This document shows positions 1 through 8,016 of a DNA stretch of 64,000 nucleotides, one piece after another; position 1 is the first letter of the stretch, and each line of letters starts with the position of its first letter. This DNA is from Desulforapulum autotrophicum HRM2 (lineage in GTDB: Bacteria; Desulfobacterota; Desulfobacteria; Desulfobacterales; Desulfobacteraceae). Under the pieces are notes generated by a model. The model was given only the letters and a program-made list of their open reading frames with translations. It was not told the DNA's origin and made no database searches. A program made the translations under genes and the position numbers. The stretch covers positions 682,001 to 746,000 of the forward strand of contig NC_012108.1 of assembly GCF_000020365.1 (NCBI RefSeq), read 5' to 3'.

Positions 1-420
1 CCGTTGGAGAGGTCATAGAGGCGGTTAAACTGTTTCTGGTTGAGGTTCTGGCGCATGATGGCACCGGTTGAGATGCATAACTGGCTGATGACCACGCCGT
101 CCACCTGGGAAGAGGGGGTCACAAGGCAGGGAACGGCTGTGTTTTCAGAGGTGTTACGCATCTTGACGGAAAAGAGCGATCTGAGTTCATCATTGTCGAA
201 AAGGTCCAGCAGAAAGCTTGTCTTAAAGGATTTGTCTGTACCTGTAACGTGGATGTACACGGGGGTGTCCACCGACGGAACTGTTTTGAGGGCCCCACGG
301 CAAAGCGCCACGATCTCCCTGGTTTTTTCCAGGTGGTTTTCAGGCACCCTGGACAGTTTATGAACCAGGGACTCGATTTCCTGGTATAGCTCCTTTAAAC
401 GATTTTGATCGGCGTTCATG
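1..420 (-). CDS. Hypothetical protein, N-terminal part, degenerate P-loop
   Basis: Reading from the ATG at 420 leftward, an open frame runs off the window edge (about 140 residues, no stop). It begins MNADQNRLKELYQEIESL, a charged helical N-terminus. Around residues 61-75 it has VTGTDKSFKTSFLLDLF, which resembles a Walker A loop (GxxxxGKT) with Phe in place of the second Gly, after a predicted beta strand (VYIHVTG). The later stretch NTSENTAVPCLVTP could be a switch-like segment of a dynamin or GTPase fold. This is inference: the family cannot be named. The gene lies 27 bp after the stop of the membrane protein at 448-2319 on the same strand, so the two are probably co-transcribed and may work together. 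Confidence 0.7.
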
Positions 421-447
421 AGATTAATTGGGTACTCCTTGATTCTT

Positions 448-2319
448 CTAATTTATTTGGACAATCTGATAATTCCCGTCACTGGATTTAATGATCTTAA
501 GCTGATCCTTGCCCAGATCAATTTCCATGTCCGTGATGTCGTGTTTAAAGCTGAAGGTAATGCTGTCTTTAAATACCATAAATGAAAAGGGATTAAAAAG
601 ATTGACCGTGGCTTTTTCAAAAGTTACTGCCTGACCGTCGTTTAATTTCCCCCGGAAGCTGTCCTGGGGTTCAAACAGCTTGATGATTCCATATTTTCCA
701 GGAGTGATGTTAATGGACTGGGTGGAGAAACTATCATCCTTGGAAAGCTGGACCAGGGTGGTGTTAACCTGGATGGGGTCGCGCTTGAGTGACAGGTTGT
801 TGTTCCGTTCAAACGAGGATTTAGAGATCAGATTGGAAAGGACCAGGCTTGTGATGGGGTCATAACACTGGATGCCGTATTTCCCCTTTGAATCTCCCAT
901 GAGCAGTTCACGGTGGACGGTGACGGGCATTGGTTTTGAGACAGGCTTGAGGCCAAGGCTGGATATTTTATTTTTAAGCACTTCAAGTTTCAGTGTTTGA
1001 CCCATGGTCTTTGTGAAATAGGTCAGGGAGGCGTCTGACAACTTTAACTCGGCGGCCTGGGCCTCGGTAAGACCGAACCAGGTGATATCCTTTGGCAGTT
1101 TGCCGTTGAGGAGCATTTCACCCAGCTGCTGGGGTATCATGGTAGCCTTGTCCTGCCTGAGAAATGCTGCAAAATCAAGCTGGCCGCCATCCTCCGCCCG
1201 GGTCAGAAGGTACCAGCTCATGTCCTTGAGGGGGGTTGCGATCCTCAGGGGGGTAAAGGTGTAGACGTCCTCAAGGAAATTTTTCAGCTTGTAGCTTATC
1301 CCGTCCTTTTCCAGGAGGTCTGAAAATTCATTGGTGTCACGCAGCTTGATGTAGTCCCGGTAGGTGACCATGTTTGTTGTCAGGAATTTAGAGATTTCAG
1401 CGTGCTTGAGATCAAGATCCCCCACCTTGAAGTAGAAAATATTGCTCGAGTATCCAGACTGTTTGCATGAATAGATGCGGGCGAGCATCTCAAACTGGGT
1501 CCCTTTAAGCTTTAGATCATAACGTTCCATGGCTGCTGCCACGTCCCGGTTGTAATTAAAATAGGCAAACAGGGCAAGCCGATAGGCCCTGTTGTTGTCC
1601 TCGGCCTTGTCCTCCTGGTAAAATTTCTGGTCCATGGATGCCAGGAGCTGGGTGACATATTCGGGGCGCAGCAGGTCGTCGGCTATTTTTTTGGTAAAGG
1701 GTCTCTCATCGTTCTTCCACGCAAAAACCTGGGGGAACACGGTCCTGTAAAATGACATTTCAGGCGAGTCAAGGGCAAATTCCATGGGTTTAAAGGGAAA
1801 TCTTTTTTCAAGATAGAGGTATTTGTATACACCCAGCCCGGCCGCCGCCACAACAGCCACCGTTGCCAGGACGGTCAGAATCTGTTTGAGGTTCCTGGCT
1901 TTGATTTTATTTCCCTGGAGCAGGGTTAAAAGTGCCCGGGCCCTTTCCTGACCTGTACCCGCATCCCTGTGGACGATGTTTGCACCATAGGCAATAACGG
2001 GACCTTTTTTATCCTGGGGTCTGAAAAAGGCCCAGAAGGAGCCGATATTGTCCCCCCGGGTCACCCGGATCTTGAGGTAGTCAACGAATTCTTTTTTTTC
2101 AACCGGGGTGAGTTTGGACATTGGAACCGGTGCCATGTCCGGTTCCAGGGTGATGATGCCGTCAACATTGATAACCCGGACGTCCAGGTGTGATGTCACG
2201 CTCTGGTAACGCCGCACATCCTGGAAAAGACTGCAATCTCGTGGAATGAGGGTCTCAAAGGTTAATGGATGGTTGCGGATTTTTCTGATGGGGAGCTCAA
2301 ATTCCTCAAAACGGCCCAT
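448..2319 (-). CDS. Hypothetical single-pass membrane protein (623 aa)
   Basis: I do not recognise a family. The first ~145 residues are soluble (MGRFEEFELPIRKIRNHPLT and on) and would lie in the cytoplasm. One clear transmembrane segment follows at about residues 147-170 (ILTVLATVAVVAAAGLGVYKY). About 450 residues then follow without a further membrane segment, so they probably face the periplasm; they are rich in mixed helical sequence and end in a beta-rich stretch. The ATG at 2319 is preceded by AGGAGA eight bases upstream. The next gene (420 to 1), with a P-loop-like motif, starts 27 bp downstream. A cytoplasmic nucleotide-binding partner with a membrane-anchored periplasmic protein is a reasonable guess, no more. 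Confidence 0.75.
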   Translation of the reverse strand: MGRFEEFELPIRKIRNHPLTFETLIPRDCSLFQDVRRYQSVTSHLDVRVINVDGIITLEPDMAPVPMSKLTPVEKKEFVDYLKIRVTRGDNIGSFWAFFRPQDKKGPVIAYGANIVHRDAGTGQERARALLTLLQGNKIKARNLKQILTVLATVAVVAAAGLGVYKYLYLEKRFPFKPMEFALDSPEMSFYRTVFPQVFAWKNDERPFTKKIADDLLRPEYVTQLLASMDQKFYQEDKAEDNNRAYRLALFAYFNYNRDVAAAMERYDLKLKGTQFEMLARIYSCKQSGYSSNIFYFKVGDLDLKHAEISKFLTTNMVTYRDYIKLRDTNEFSDLLEKDGISYKLKNFLEDVYTFTPLRIATPLKDMSWYLLTRAEDGGQLDFAAFLRQDKATMIPQQLGEMLLNGKLPKDITWFGLTEAQAAELKLSDASLTYFTKTMGQTLKLEVLKNKISSLGLKPVSKPMPVTVHRELLMGDSKGKYGIQCYDPITSLVLSNLISKSSFERNNNLSLKRDPIQVNTTLVQLSKDDSFSTQSINITPGKYGIIKLFEPQDSFRGKLNDGQAVTFEKATVNLFNPFSFMVFKDSITFSFKHDITDMEIDLGKDQLKIIKSSDGNYQIVQIN

Positions 2320-2565
2320 GCACTTGTTCTCCTAATTATAGCTATTAAACCGGCCCATGCGTTACTGAAGACGGCCGGCAATGGTTGCCTGTGAAATAAA
2401 GATTAAAAATATATCATAAAACCATCTGTAATCTCAATGGTTTCTTTTGGCCCCTCCAGGGCTGGTCTGTGTAAATTCATCGTTCCGCCATGGGACCGTC
2501 CTTGACCGTTGGCTGAACCAGGACCGTGACTGGATGTCATCCATCGTTCCGGCCGTGCCGGTTTT

Positions 2566-2910
2566 TATATGAAACACCCACCAAAGCATTGTCAATGAAG
2601 GTGTTTCAAAATTCGTTGAGGCCAGAGCAGATTCATCGTTCCGGCTGTGCCGGTTTATAAGAAACTCATGTCGAAACATCATTATGAAAGTCTCGACTTT
2701 CGAGCCCTCTTTGGTTTCCCTGATCGGAACATTGTAAACCAAAGGGGATAGGATTTTTGTCCTTCCAGGCGTTAAAAAGCGCAGGCTGTTTGAGGACTTT
2801 AGCCCGCAGTTCCTGCGCTTTAGTCTGGAAGGGCAGAAATCCCCCCGACGTTTACCGTTCCGGTCAGGGTAACCAAAGGGGCGGAATGGTACTATCGCCT
2901 GCCCTGTATC
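2566..2910. repeat. Long direct repeat, unit 1 (about 345 bp, highly structured)
   Basis: This unit is repeated almost base for base at 3107-3452, and its first ~85 bases occur again at 35050-35134. It contains nested inverted repeats. TGAAACACC near 2570 pairs with GGTGTTTCA near 2600. The segment 2712-2730 pairs with 2857-2875 (19 bp, one mismatch, one wobble). CCTTCCAG 2761-2768 pairs with CTGGAAGG 2825-2832. AAAGCGCAGG 2776-2785 pairs with CCTGCGCTTT 2812-2821. No codon-like constraint is apparent, and open frames here are accidental. Just upstream (2541-2560) is a CCGGC-CGT-GCCGG hairpin, a motif found at other repeat borders in this window. Confidence 0.85.
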
Positions 2911-3064
2911 CAAACCGGTAGGCGGAAACGGGTGTTACCCTTCTCTCATTCTCGCAGCCCGTCCGTGGGCTGCTCCGAGGAAAATGGCAACTCCTTGGGC
3001 GTCCATGCCCACCGTTGCCATTTAACCCGTTCAGGGTAACACCCGTTCCCACCTACCTACTGCT
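2911..3064 (-). repeat. Structured repeat type I, copy A (inserted in the long repeat)
   Basis: This 154-bp block is present in repeat unit 1 but missing at the equivalent place in unit 2 (3452/3453), so it was gained or lost as one piece. It folds as a closed multi-branch structure. The outer stem is 2917-2940 with 3034-3057. Within it lie a stem 2982-2991/3014-3023 (AAATGGCAAC/GTTGCCATTT) with an apical hairpin TGGGC/GCCCA (2996-3000/3007-3011), and a hairpin 2954-2973 (GCAGCCC/GGGCTGC). A second copy with the same stems but different bases lies at 29040-29175 on the other strand. Confidence 0.8.
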
Positions 3065-3106
3065 ATCGAGTTTCATGCTTCGTTGTGTCCGCTAGGACAT
3101 GTGGGT

Positions 3107-3452
3107 TATATGAAACACCCACCAAAGCATTGTCAATGAAGGTGTTTCAAAATTCGTTGAGGCCAGAGCAGATTCATCGTTCCGGCTGTGCCGGTTTATA
3201 AGAAACTCATGTCGAAACATCATTATGAAAGTCTCGACTTTCGAGCCCTCTTTGGTTTCCCTGACCGGAACATTGTAAACCAAAGGGGGTAGGTTTTTTG
3301 CCTTTCCAGGCGTTAAGAAGCGCAGGCTGTTTGAGGACTTTAGCCCGCAGTTCCTGCGCTTTAGTCTGGAAGGGCAAAAAGCCCTCCGACGTTTACCGTT
3401 CCGGTCAGGGTAACCAAAGGGGGCGGAATGGTACTATCGCCTGCCCTGTATC
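3107..3452. repeat. Long direct repeat, unit 2
   Basis: Nearly identical to 2566-2910, with scattered single-base differences and the same nested stems (for example TGGTTTCCCTGACCGGAAC at 3253-3271 with its partner near 3398-3416). It lacks the 154-bp block seen after unit 1: the sequence runs from GCCCTGTATC directly into ATCG-GTTTCAT. Both units are followed by a shared tail containing TGTCC-GGACA and GTGGGTTATATGAA (3081-3113 and 3470-3498). No gene is supported between 2320 and 3586. Confidence 0.85.
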
Positions 3453-3586
3453 ATCGTGTTTCATATTTCGTTGTGTCCGCAGGACATGTGGGTTATATGA
3501 ATTTGGTTTGCTCTATTGGGGCAATCGGTATCCCCTTGTTCCATCCCATGCTGATTTCCAAAATTAAAATTGTTAAAAAAAAGGCC

Positions 3587-3615
3587 TTGACATCATCAAA
3601 CGCCTCATGTAGGGA
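3587..3615 (+). promoter_or_regulatory. Possible sigma-70 promoter for the aro leader
   Basis: TTGACA at 3587-3592 is a perfect -35 box. Seventeen bases later comes TAGGGA/AGGGAT (3610-3616), a poor -10. It lies about 70-90 bp before the leader peptide, in the right place to transcribe the attenuator. An AT-rich TAATATAA at 3655-3662 is an alternative -10 without a good -35. Confidence 0.35.
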
Positions 3616-3679
3616 TCATGGAAGAGAATTTGGAAGATCCCCGAGTACAGGCATTAATATAAACGACAGGAAGAATTCC

Positions 3680-3748
3680 GTGGCTCACTTTTTTGTAGAC
3701 TATTATTGGTTTTATTTTTATAGCTCAGGTCTGCCCGGGGTGCGCTGA
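3680..3748 (+). CDS. Leader peptide, Phe/Tyr/Trp-rich (aro attenuator)
   Basis: This 22-codon frame starts at GTG 3680, six bases after a good ribosome site (AGGAAG, 3668-3673), and ends at TGA 3746-3748. The peptide is MAHFFVDYYWFYFYSSGLPGVR: within eleven consecutive residues there are four Phe, four Tyr and one Trp. It is followed 28 bp later by a rho-independent terminator (3776-3805) and then by the DAHP synthase and dehydroquinate synthase genes, which make the precursors of exactly these amino acids. This is the layout of ribosome-mediated transcription attenuation as in pheL or trpL: stalling at Phe/Tyr codons when the charged tRNAs are scarce would favour read-through. The peptide itself has no other expected role. 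Confidence 0.85.
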   Translation: MAHFFVDYYWFYFYSSGLPGVR

Positions 3749-3775
3749 ACTCTTTTAATTGAACAAAGCGATCAA

Positions 3776-3805
3776 AGCCGTGGGCATAACTCCCACGGCT
3801 TTTTT
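3776..3805 (+). terminator. Rho-independent terminator of the aro attenuator
   Basis: AGCCGTGGG (3776-3784) pairs perfectly with CCCACGGCT (3792-3800) across a 7-base loop, and the stem runs into six T (3800-3805). It sits between the leader peptide and the DAHP synthase gene. The 3' arm could instead pair with GCCGTGG of the next hairpin (3812-3818), or with CCGTGG at the leader start (3678-3683), giving mutually exclusive structures. Confidence 0.8.
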
Positions 3806-3811
3806 GTTTCA

Positions 3812-3840
3812 GGCCGTGGAGAAGCTCCTGCTCCACGGCC
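3812..3840 (+). promoter_or_regulatory. Second stem-loop of the aro attenuator
   Basis: GGCCGTGGAG (3812-3821) pairs with CTCCACGGCC (3831-3840), a perfect 10-bp stem. Its 5' arm shares GCCGTGG with the terminator's 5' arm, so it can compete for the terminator's 3' arm. It is followed by CTTTTAAA and then the gene's ribosome site at 3862-3866. Confidence 0.65.
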
Positions 3841-3874
3841 CTTTTAAACTTAACCTTTGACAGGAGACCGTACC

Positions 3875-4927
3875 ATGCCACAGACCCATGATGTAAACGT
3901 TTTATCCTTTGAACCCCTGATTTCCCCTGACCACCTTAAAGAAGAACTGCCTATGACGGATGCGTCTACGGCAACAGTGGTTGAAAGCCGTGCAACCATC
4001 AGCAGGATACTCAACAGGGAGGATCCCCGACTTCTGGTGGTGACAGGACCCTGCTCGATCCACGATGAGACAGCGGCCCTGGAGTACGCTGACAAACTTA
4101 AACGGCTGAGCGAAAAGGTTTCAGATCAGATTTATCTTGTCATGCGGGTCTATTTTGAAAAACCACGAACCACTGTGGGCTGGAAGGGGTTGATCAATGA
4201 CCCCAACATGGATGGCTCCTGTGATATGATTACCGGGCTGAGAAGGGCCCGCAAGCTGCTCCTGGACATAACAGGCATGGGGCTGCCTGCAGGGACCGAG
4301 ATGCTGGATCACATTACCCCCCAGTATGTTGCAGGCCTTGTCAGCTGGGCCGCCATTGGCGCAAGAACCACCGAATCCCAGACCCACCGGGAGATGGCTT
4401 CGGGGCTTTCCATGCCCGTTGGATTCAAAAACTGCACGGACGGTGGTCTTGTCAATGCCTTTAACGCCATGGTGGCGTCAAGATCACCCCAGAGTTTTCT
4501 CGGTATTGATCCCGAGGGCCGGGCCAGCATCATTAAAACCAAGGGCAACCCCGGGGTCCATATTGTGTTAAGGGGAGGGGAACGACCCAACTACGACTGT
4601 GTCAGCATTGGCGAGGCCCTGACCCAGCTCAAGGCAAGAAAACTTCCCCAGGCCATCGTGGTGGACTGCTCCCATGCCAATTCCCGGAAAAAATTTGAAG
4701 GCCAGGCCGTGGTATGGAAGGATGTGCTGAACCAGCGACTGGGCGGCAATGACTCCCTGGTGGGAATGATGCTTGAAAGCAATCTCAACGAAGGCAGCCA
4801 GAGCTGTGCATCTGATCCTGAGGCGCTTGCCTACGGGGTGTCGGTGACCGACGAGTGCATCTCATGGGCGACCACAGAAGAACTCATCCTGTTTGCCCAT
4901 GAACAGCTGAAACAGACGAACGGTTGA
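3875..4927 (+). CDS. aroF: 3-deoxy-7-phosphoheptulonate (DAHP) synthase, AroF/G/H type
   Basis: First step of the shikimate pathway: condenses phosphoenolpyruvate and erythrose 4-phosphate to DAHP in the cytosol. The 350-residue protein has the type I-alpha signatures: LVVTGPCSIHD near residue 55, the metal- and substrate-binding KPRTTVGWKGL near 95, AAIGARTTESQTHR near 165, GFKNCTDG near 190, and VVDCSHANSRK near 265. ATG 3875 is chosen because AGGAG lies 8 bases upstream; an in-frame TTG at 3857 has no such site. It follows the attenuator and leads aroB by 40 bp. Regulation by Phe/Tyr supply is indicated by the leader peptide. Which amino acid inhibits the enzyme cannot be read with confidence, so the choice among aroF, aroG and aroH is nominal. 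Confidence 0.93.
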   Translation: MPQTHDVNVLSFEPLISPDHLKEELPMTDASTATVVESRATISRILNREDPRLLVVTGPCSIHDETAALEYADKLKRLSEKVSDQIYLVMRVYFEKPRTTVGWKGLINDPNMDGSCDMITGLRRARKLLLDITGMGLPAGTEMLDHITPQYVAGLVSWAAIGARTTESQTHREMASGLSMPVGFKNCTDGGLVNAFNAMVASRSPQSFLGIDPEGRASIIKTKGNPGVHIVLRGGERPNYDCVSIGEALTQLKARKLPQAIVVDCSHANSRKKFEGQAVVWKDVLNQRLGGNDSLVGMMLESNLNEGSQSCASDPEALAYGVSVTDECISWATTEELILFAHEQLKQTNG

Positions 4928-4967
4928 GGCGTGGGAATATAAATTTCAATCCTTTTGGAGACCTTTG

Positions 4968-5999
4968 ATGAAAAAAATTGATATCACAGGGCGTAACGGC
5001 AGTTCCTGCCTTGCCATTGGCGAGCGCCTTGAAAACCTCGGGGCCTATATTCCTGAACAAACCATCATCATCACCGATTCCCAGGTTCGCTCCCTGTACG
5101 GTGATCAATTTCCCGCCTGTCCGGTGATCGAGATCGGACGGGGTGAGGCCATAAAAACCCTTGAAACGGTTCAGACTATTTTTCAACGCCTGGTGGAACT
5201 TGAGGTGGACCGTTCGGGATTCATTGTGGGCATTGGCGGGGGCATTGTCTGCGACATCACGGGCTTTGTGGCTTCAACCTATCTAAGGGGTCTTAGGTTT
5301 GGCTTTGTTTCGACTACCCTGCTTTCCCAGGTTGATGCCAGTGTGGGCGGTAAAAACGGTGTCAATTTCTCAGGATATAAAAACATGGTTGGGGTGTTTA
5401 ATCAGCCTGAATTTGTTGTCTGCGACATGGCGCTGTTGAAAACCCTTCCACAACGAGAGATCGCCAGTGGACTGGGTGAGATTATAAAGCATGCCTGCAT
5501 TGAGGATATGGCGTTGTTTGAATTCCTTGAAACCTCACGTGAAGCTGTTCTGGGACTTGACCCCGGTGCTGTGGAGCGCATGGTGCATGATTCTGTCCTG
5601 ATCAAATCCGCCATTGTCAACCGGGATGAACACGAGCACGGGGAGCGCCGTAAGTTGAACTTTGGCCATACCTTTGGCCATGCCTTTGAGAAAATTCTCA
5701 AGATTCCCCATGGTGAGGCTGTGGCTGCTGGCATGGTGGTGGCTGCGGCCCTTTCTGTTGAACAGGGTTATTTAAACGCTGAAGCGGCCCAGCGCATTGA
5801 AAATCTTGTTGGCAATCTCCACCTTCCCACTCGGTTTACAATTGACCGGGGCAAGGTGATGGACGCCATGCGGCGGGATAAAAAACGCCAGGGTGAATCC
5901 ATCAATTTTGTGCTGCTTGCGGGTATCGGTAAGGCCGTGGTCGAGTCCATACCCATTGAGGCTCTGGAACGCTTAATGGATCGGCTTAACCTTTGCTGA
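4968..5999 (+). CDS. aroB: 3-dehydroquinate synthase
   Basis: Second shikimate step: NAD- and metal-dependent conversion of DAHP to 3-dehydroquinate. Diagnostic features are the NAD-binding GIGGGIVCDITGFVAST (about residues 88-104), STTLLSQVDASVGGKNGVN (about 115-133), GLGEIIKHA (about 168) and the zinc-ligand region NFGHTFGHAFE (about 230). At 343 residues it is a usual single-domain length. The ATG at 4968 follows TTTTGGAG at 4953-4960; the preceding TTG is unlikely. It lies 40 bp after the DAHP synthase gene, so both are under the same attenuator. Its last 27 bp overlap the convergent gene at 5973-6650. Confidence 0.95.
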   Translation: MKKIDITGRNGSSCLAIGERLENLGAYIPEQTIIITDSQVRSLYGDQFPACPVIEIGRGEAIKTLETVQTIFQRLVELEVDRSGFIVGIGGGIVCDITGFVASTYLRGLRFGFVSTTLLSQVDASVGGKNGVNFSGYKNMVGVFNQPEFVVCDMALLKTLPQREIASGLGEIIKHACIEDMALFEFLETSREAVLGLDPGAVERMVHDSVLIKSAIVNRDEHEHGERRKLNFGHTFGHAFEKILKIPHGEAVAAGMVVAAALSVEQGYLNAEAAQRIENLVGNLHLPTRFTIDRGKVMDAMRRDKKRQGESINFVLLAGIGKAVVESIPIEALERLMDRLNLC

Positions 6000-6650
6000 T
6001 ATCGCTTTTTCCGGGTTGTGGTTTGCTGGGGCCGAAAGATACAGATGGTGATCCTGATGGTGATTCAGGCAGGTCCTTATCGTCCTGACAAACAGGTCAA
6101 AGACCGGGGTTGTTTTTTTACGAAAAAGTCGTGAAATTTTTTTGAACATGGTTCGGCGAAGCCCCAGGGAGATTTCGAACTGAACACCCCTGTTTCGGCG
6201 ATTTCGATTGCAGATGTTCCGGGGGCTGACGGCGGGAAAGCGGCTGAATGCGTTTGCATTGAAGCCTGCTTTGACGAGTTGCCGTTCCAGGTTCGCCAAA
6301 AGGGCTCTGTCCCGGCCGCCCAGAAAAATTATTTTTTCATTTTCCCGGCACCCGTGGATGGTTATAAGGGTCTGGGCCTGTTGGGCAATGGCGACTGCCC
6401 GTGGTTCGTCAAAATTGCAGCTCGTGATGTGCAGCACCTGGTTGCCGCTGGGTTTGATGCCGCTGAAGGTGTAAAAGGTATGGTCGCCTGCTGCAATTGC
6501 CTCGGCAATTTCAGTGGTTCCCGGTTCAATTCCCCCGCCATGGGGGGCCATGACGGCTGTCAAGGTTTTCCCCTGGTGGATACGAATGCGGTAATCCTTT
6601 CCCTCTACCTGGTCTTGGCTTAATTTTTCATAGGAGTTGTATTTTTCCAT
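5973..6650 (-). CDS. Poly-gamma-glutamate hydrolase family protein
   Basis: About 225 residues resembling the phage/bacterial poly-gamma-glutamate hydrolase family, a zinc-dependent carboxypeptidase-like fold. Supporting motifs are VMAPHGGGIEPGTTEIAEAI (residues 33-52, a putative metal site), LHITSCNFDEPRA, LITIHGCRE with GGRD (residues 96-114), and NICNRNRRNRGVQFEIS near 145-161. No signal peptide is seen, so it would be cytoplasmic. The natural substrate is unknown; a role in cleaving gamma-glutamyl bonds is known only for the family. The C-terminal ~50 residues are basic and His-rich. It converges on aroB with a 27-bp overlap. Confidence 0.75.
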   Translation of the reverse strand: MEKYNSYEKLSQDQVEGKDYRIRIHQGKTLTAVMAPHGGGIEPGTTEIAEAIAAGDHTFYTFSGIKPSGNQVLHITSCNFDEPRAVAIAQQAQTLITIHGCRENEKIIFLGGRDRALLANLERQLVKAGFNANAFSRFPAVSPRNICNRNRRNRGVQFEISLGLRRTMFKKISRLFRKKTTPVFDLFVRTIRTCLNHHQDHHLYLSAPANHNPEKAISAKVKPIH

Positions 6651-6736
6651 GGCTCACAATATGATAAGATTTTGTCTTGAGTTGATGGGCATTTGCAATG
6701 TTTCTGTGGATAGTTCATATAAAAATGGAGGATAGC

Positions 6737-7561
6737 ATGGAAAAACGTTTCATGACAGCCAAAGATGGATTCAAGATAACAGTGGAGGTGGTTCCCCCGG
6801 CAGGTTTTGATCCAGAGCCCCTGCTGGAACAGCTTGTCTCCATTTCAGGCCTTGGATTTGACGGATTCAGCGTTGCCACCAATCCCGTTGCAAAGCCGTG
6901 CATGTGTGCCATGGCCATGTGTTCGCTCATCCAGGGACGCACGGGTAAACCCAGCATTCTCCACTGCACAACCCGGGATCATAACCGTCTCAGCCTCCAG
7001 GGCCAGCTGTGGGGGGCAAAGGCCCTTGGCATTGATACCGTACTGGCTGCCACCGGAGACATGGTAGCTAAAAAGGAGAGGAAGATAACCTCCACGGTTT
7101 CCGACCTTAACGTTTTTCAGCTGGCCGCCATGGCCGTTCAGTCCGGCATGGACACCGGGGTTGTATTTGACAGCCATCCTGAAATCAACGGGTTTGACCT
7201 GGCCGTTGACAGGCTCAGGAAAAAGGTTGACGCAGGCGCCGGGTTTGTGGTGACCCAGCCTGTGTATGACAGGGCTTCTGCCGAGCGCATTGCCGTTGCA
7301 ACCCAAGGGCTGGGCATTCCGGTCATTCTGGGGATCCTTCCCCTGAGGACCTTGAAACATGCCGTTTTCCTCCATGATCGGGTGGCCGGAATTGCCGTGC
7401 CTGAATCGGTTCGTTCTGCCATGGCCTTGGCTGAAGATACCGTGGCTGAAGGGGCTTCCAATGCCTCAAAAATGCTCACCATTGCCAGGGAATCCTTTGC
7501 TGGCGCCTGTGTCATGCCGCCCTTTAACCATTATGAGGTGCTCCATTCGATCATCGGATAG
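6737..7561 (+). CDS. Methylenetetrahydrofolate reductase family protein (MetF-like)
   Basis: A short (274 aa) MetF/MTHFR-type TIM barrel. Landmarks are TVEVVPPAGFDPEPLLEQL (N-terminal beta-alpha with the conserved E), the SVATNP stretch, HCTTRDHNRLSLQGQLWGAK (residues ~75-95, the folate/flavin loop, equivalent to C-RD-N of MetF), VLAATGD, GAGFVVTQPVYD near residue 165, and GIPVILGILPL. In this kind of organism such enzymes serve methionine synthesis or the methyl branch of the acetyl-CoA pathway. The usual MetF is about 290 residues. ATG 6737 is preceded by TGGAGGA (6726-6732), which decides the start. The next gene starts 21 bp downstream. Confidence 0.85.
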   Translation: MEKRFMTAKDGFKITVEVVPPAGFDPEPLLEQLVSISGLGFDGFSVATNPVAKPCMCAMAMCSLIQGRTGKPSILHCTTRDHNRLSLQGQLWGAKALGIDTVLAATGDMVAKKERKITSTVSDLNVFQLAAMAVQSGMDTGVVFDSHPEINGFDLAVDRLRKKVDAGAGFVVTQPVYDRASAERIAVATQGLGIPVILGILPLRTLKHAVFLHDRVAGIAVPESVRSAMALAEDTVAEGASNASKMLTIARESFAGACVMPPFNHYEVLHSIIG

Positions 7562-7582
7562 GGGGAGGGGAATAATAATTAG

Positions 7583-8002
7583 ATGTTCATGGACCAGGTG
7601 GTAGTGGCCATGGCCGGGCATTCGGTTTTGTTCATGGTCATGTCCGGCGTTTCCCTTGTGACCTTTTTCGGATCCCTTGTGGCGGTGCCATGGATTATCG
7701 GCAAAATGCCGGCCGATTATTTCATTCGGAGCAGACCGCGCCATGTCAGCCTGTTGATGCTGGTCGTAAGAAATGGCCTGGGGTTTGTTTTTGTGGCGGC
7801 TGGCATGGTCATGCTGGTCACCCCGGGACAGGGCCTGTTGACAATTCTTGTCGGGCTTCTTATCATGAGTTTTCCAGGAAAGAGACGCCTTCAACGTCGA
7901 CTCTTAATGGTGAAAGGCTTGAGAAAGGCATTGGACTGGGTCAGGCGAAGACAGGGGCGCCCTCCCATGATGTTTGATCGTCCTGACAAAACTGATTTTT
8001 AG
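7583..8002 (+). CDS. PGPGW-type small membrane protein
   Basis: 139 residues with two or three hydrophobic helices (residues ~7-35 and ~50-85). The second contains MLVTPGQGLLTILVGLLIMS, which matches the PGPGW-type putative transmembrane family (canonical PGPGW followed by LTILLGL), here with TPGQG. A basic tail follows (KRRLQRRLL). Function of the family is unknown. It is the second gene of a tight plus-strand run (MetF-like, this, EEP phosphatase, cardiolipin synthase) with gaps of 21, 14 and 4 bp, so a link to membrane lipid metabolism is possible. Confidence 0.75.
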   Translation: MFMDQVVVAMAGHSVLFMVMSGVSLVTFFGSLVAVPWIIGKMPADYFIRSRPRHVSLLMLVVRNGLGFVFVAAGMVMLVTPGQGLLTILVGLLIMSFPGKRRLQRRLLMVKGLRKALDWVRRRQGRPPMMFDRPDKTDF

Positions 8003-8016
8003 AAACACCTGGAGAT

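Noticed and set aside
2434-3748. Open frames of 60-160 codons in the repeat region
   Set aside because: They repeat because the DNA repeats; they have no ribosome sites or recognisable domains and conflict with the nested stem structure. Only the short leader peptide at 3680 is supported.
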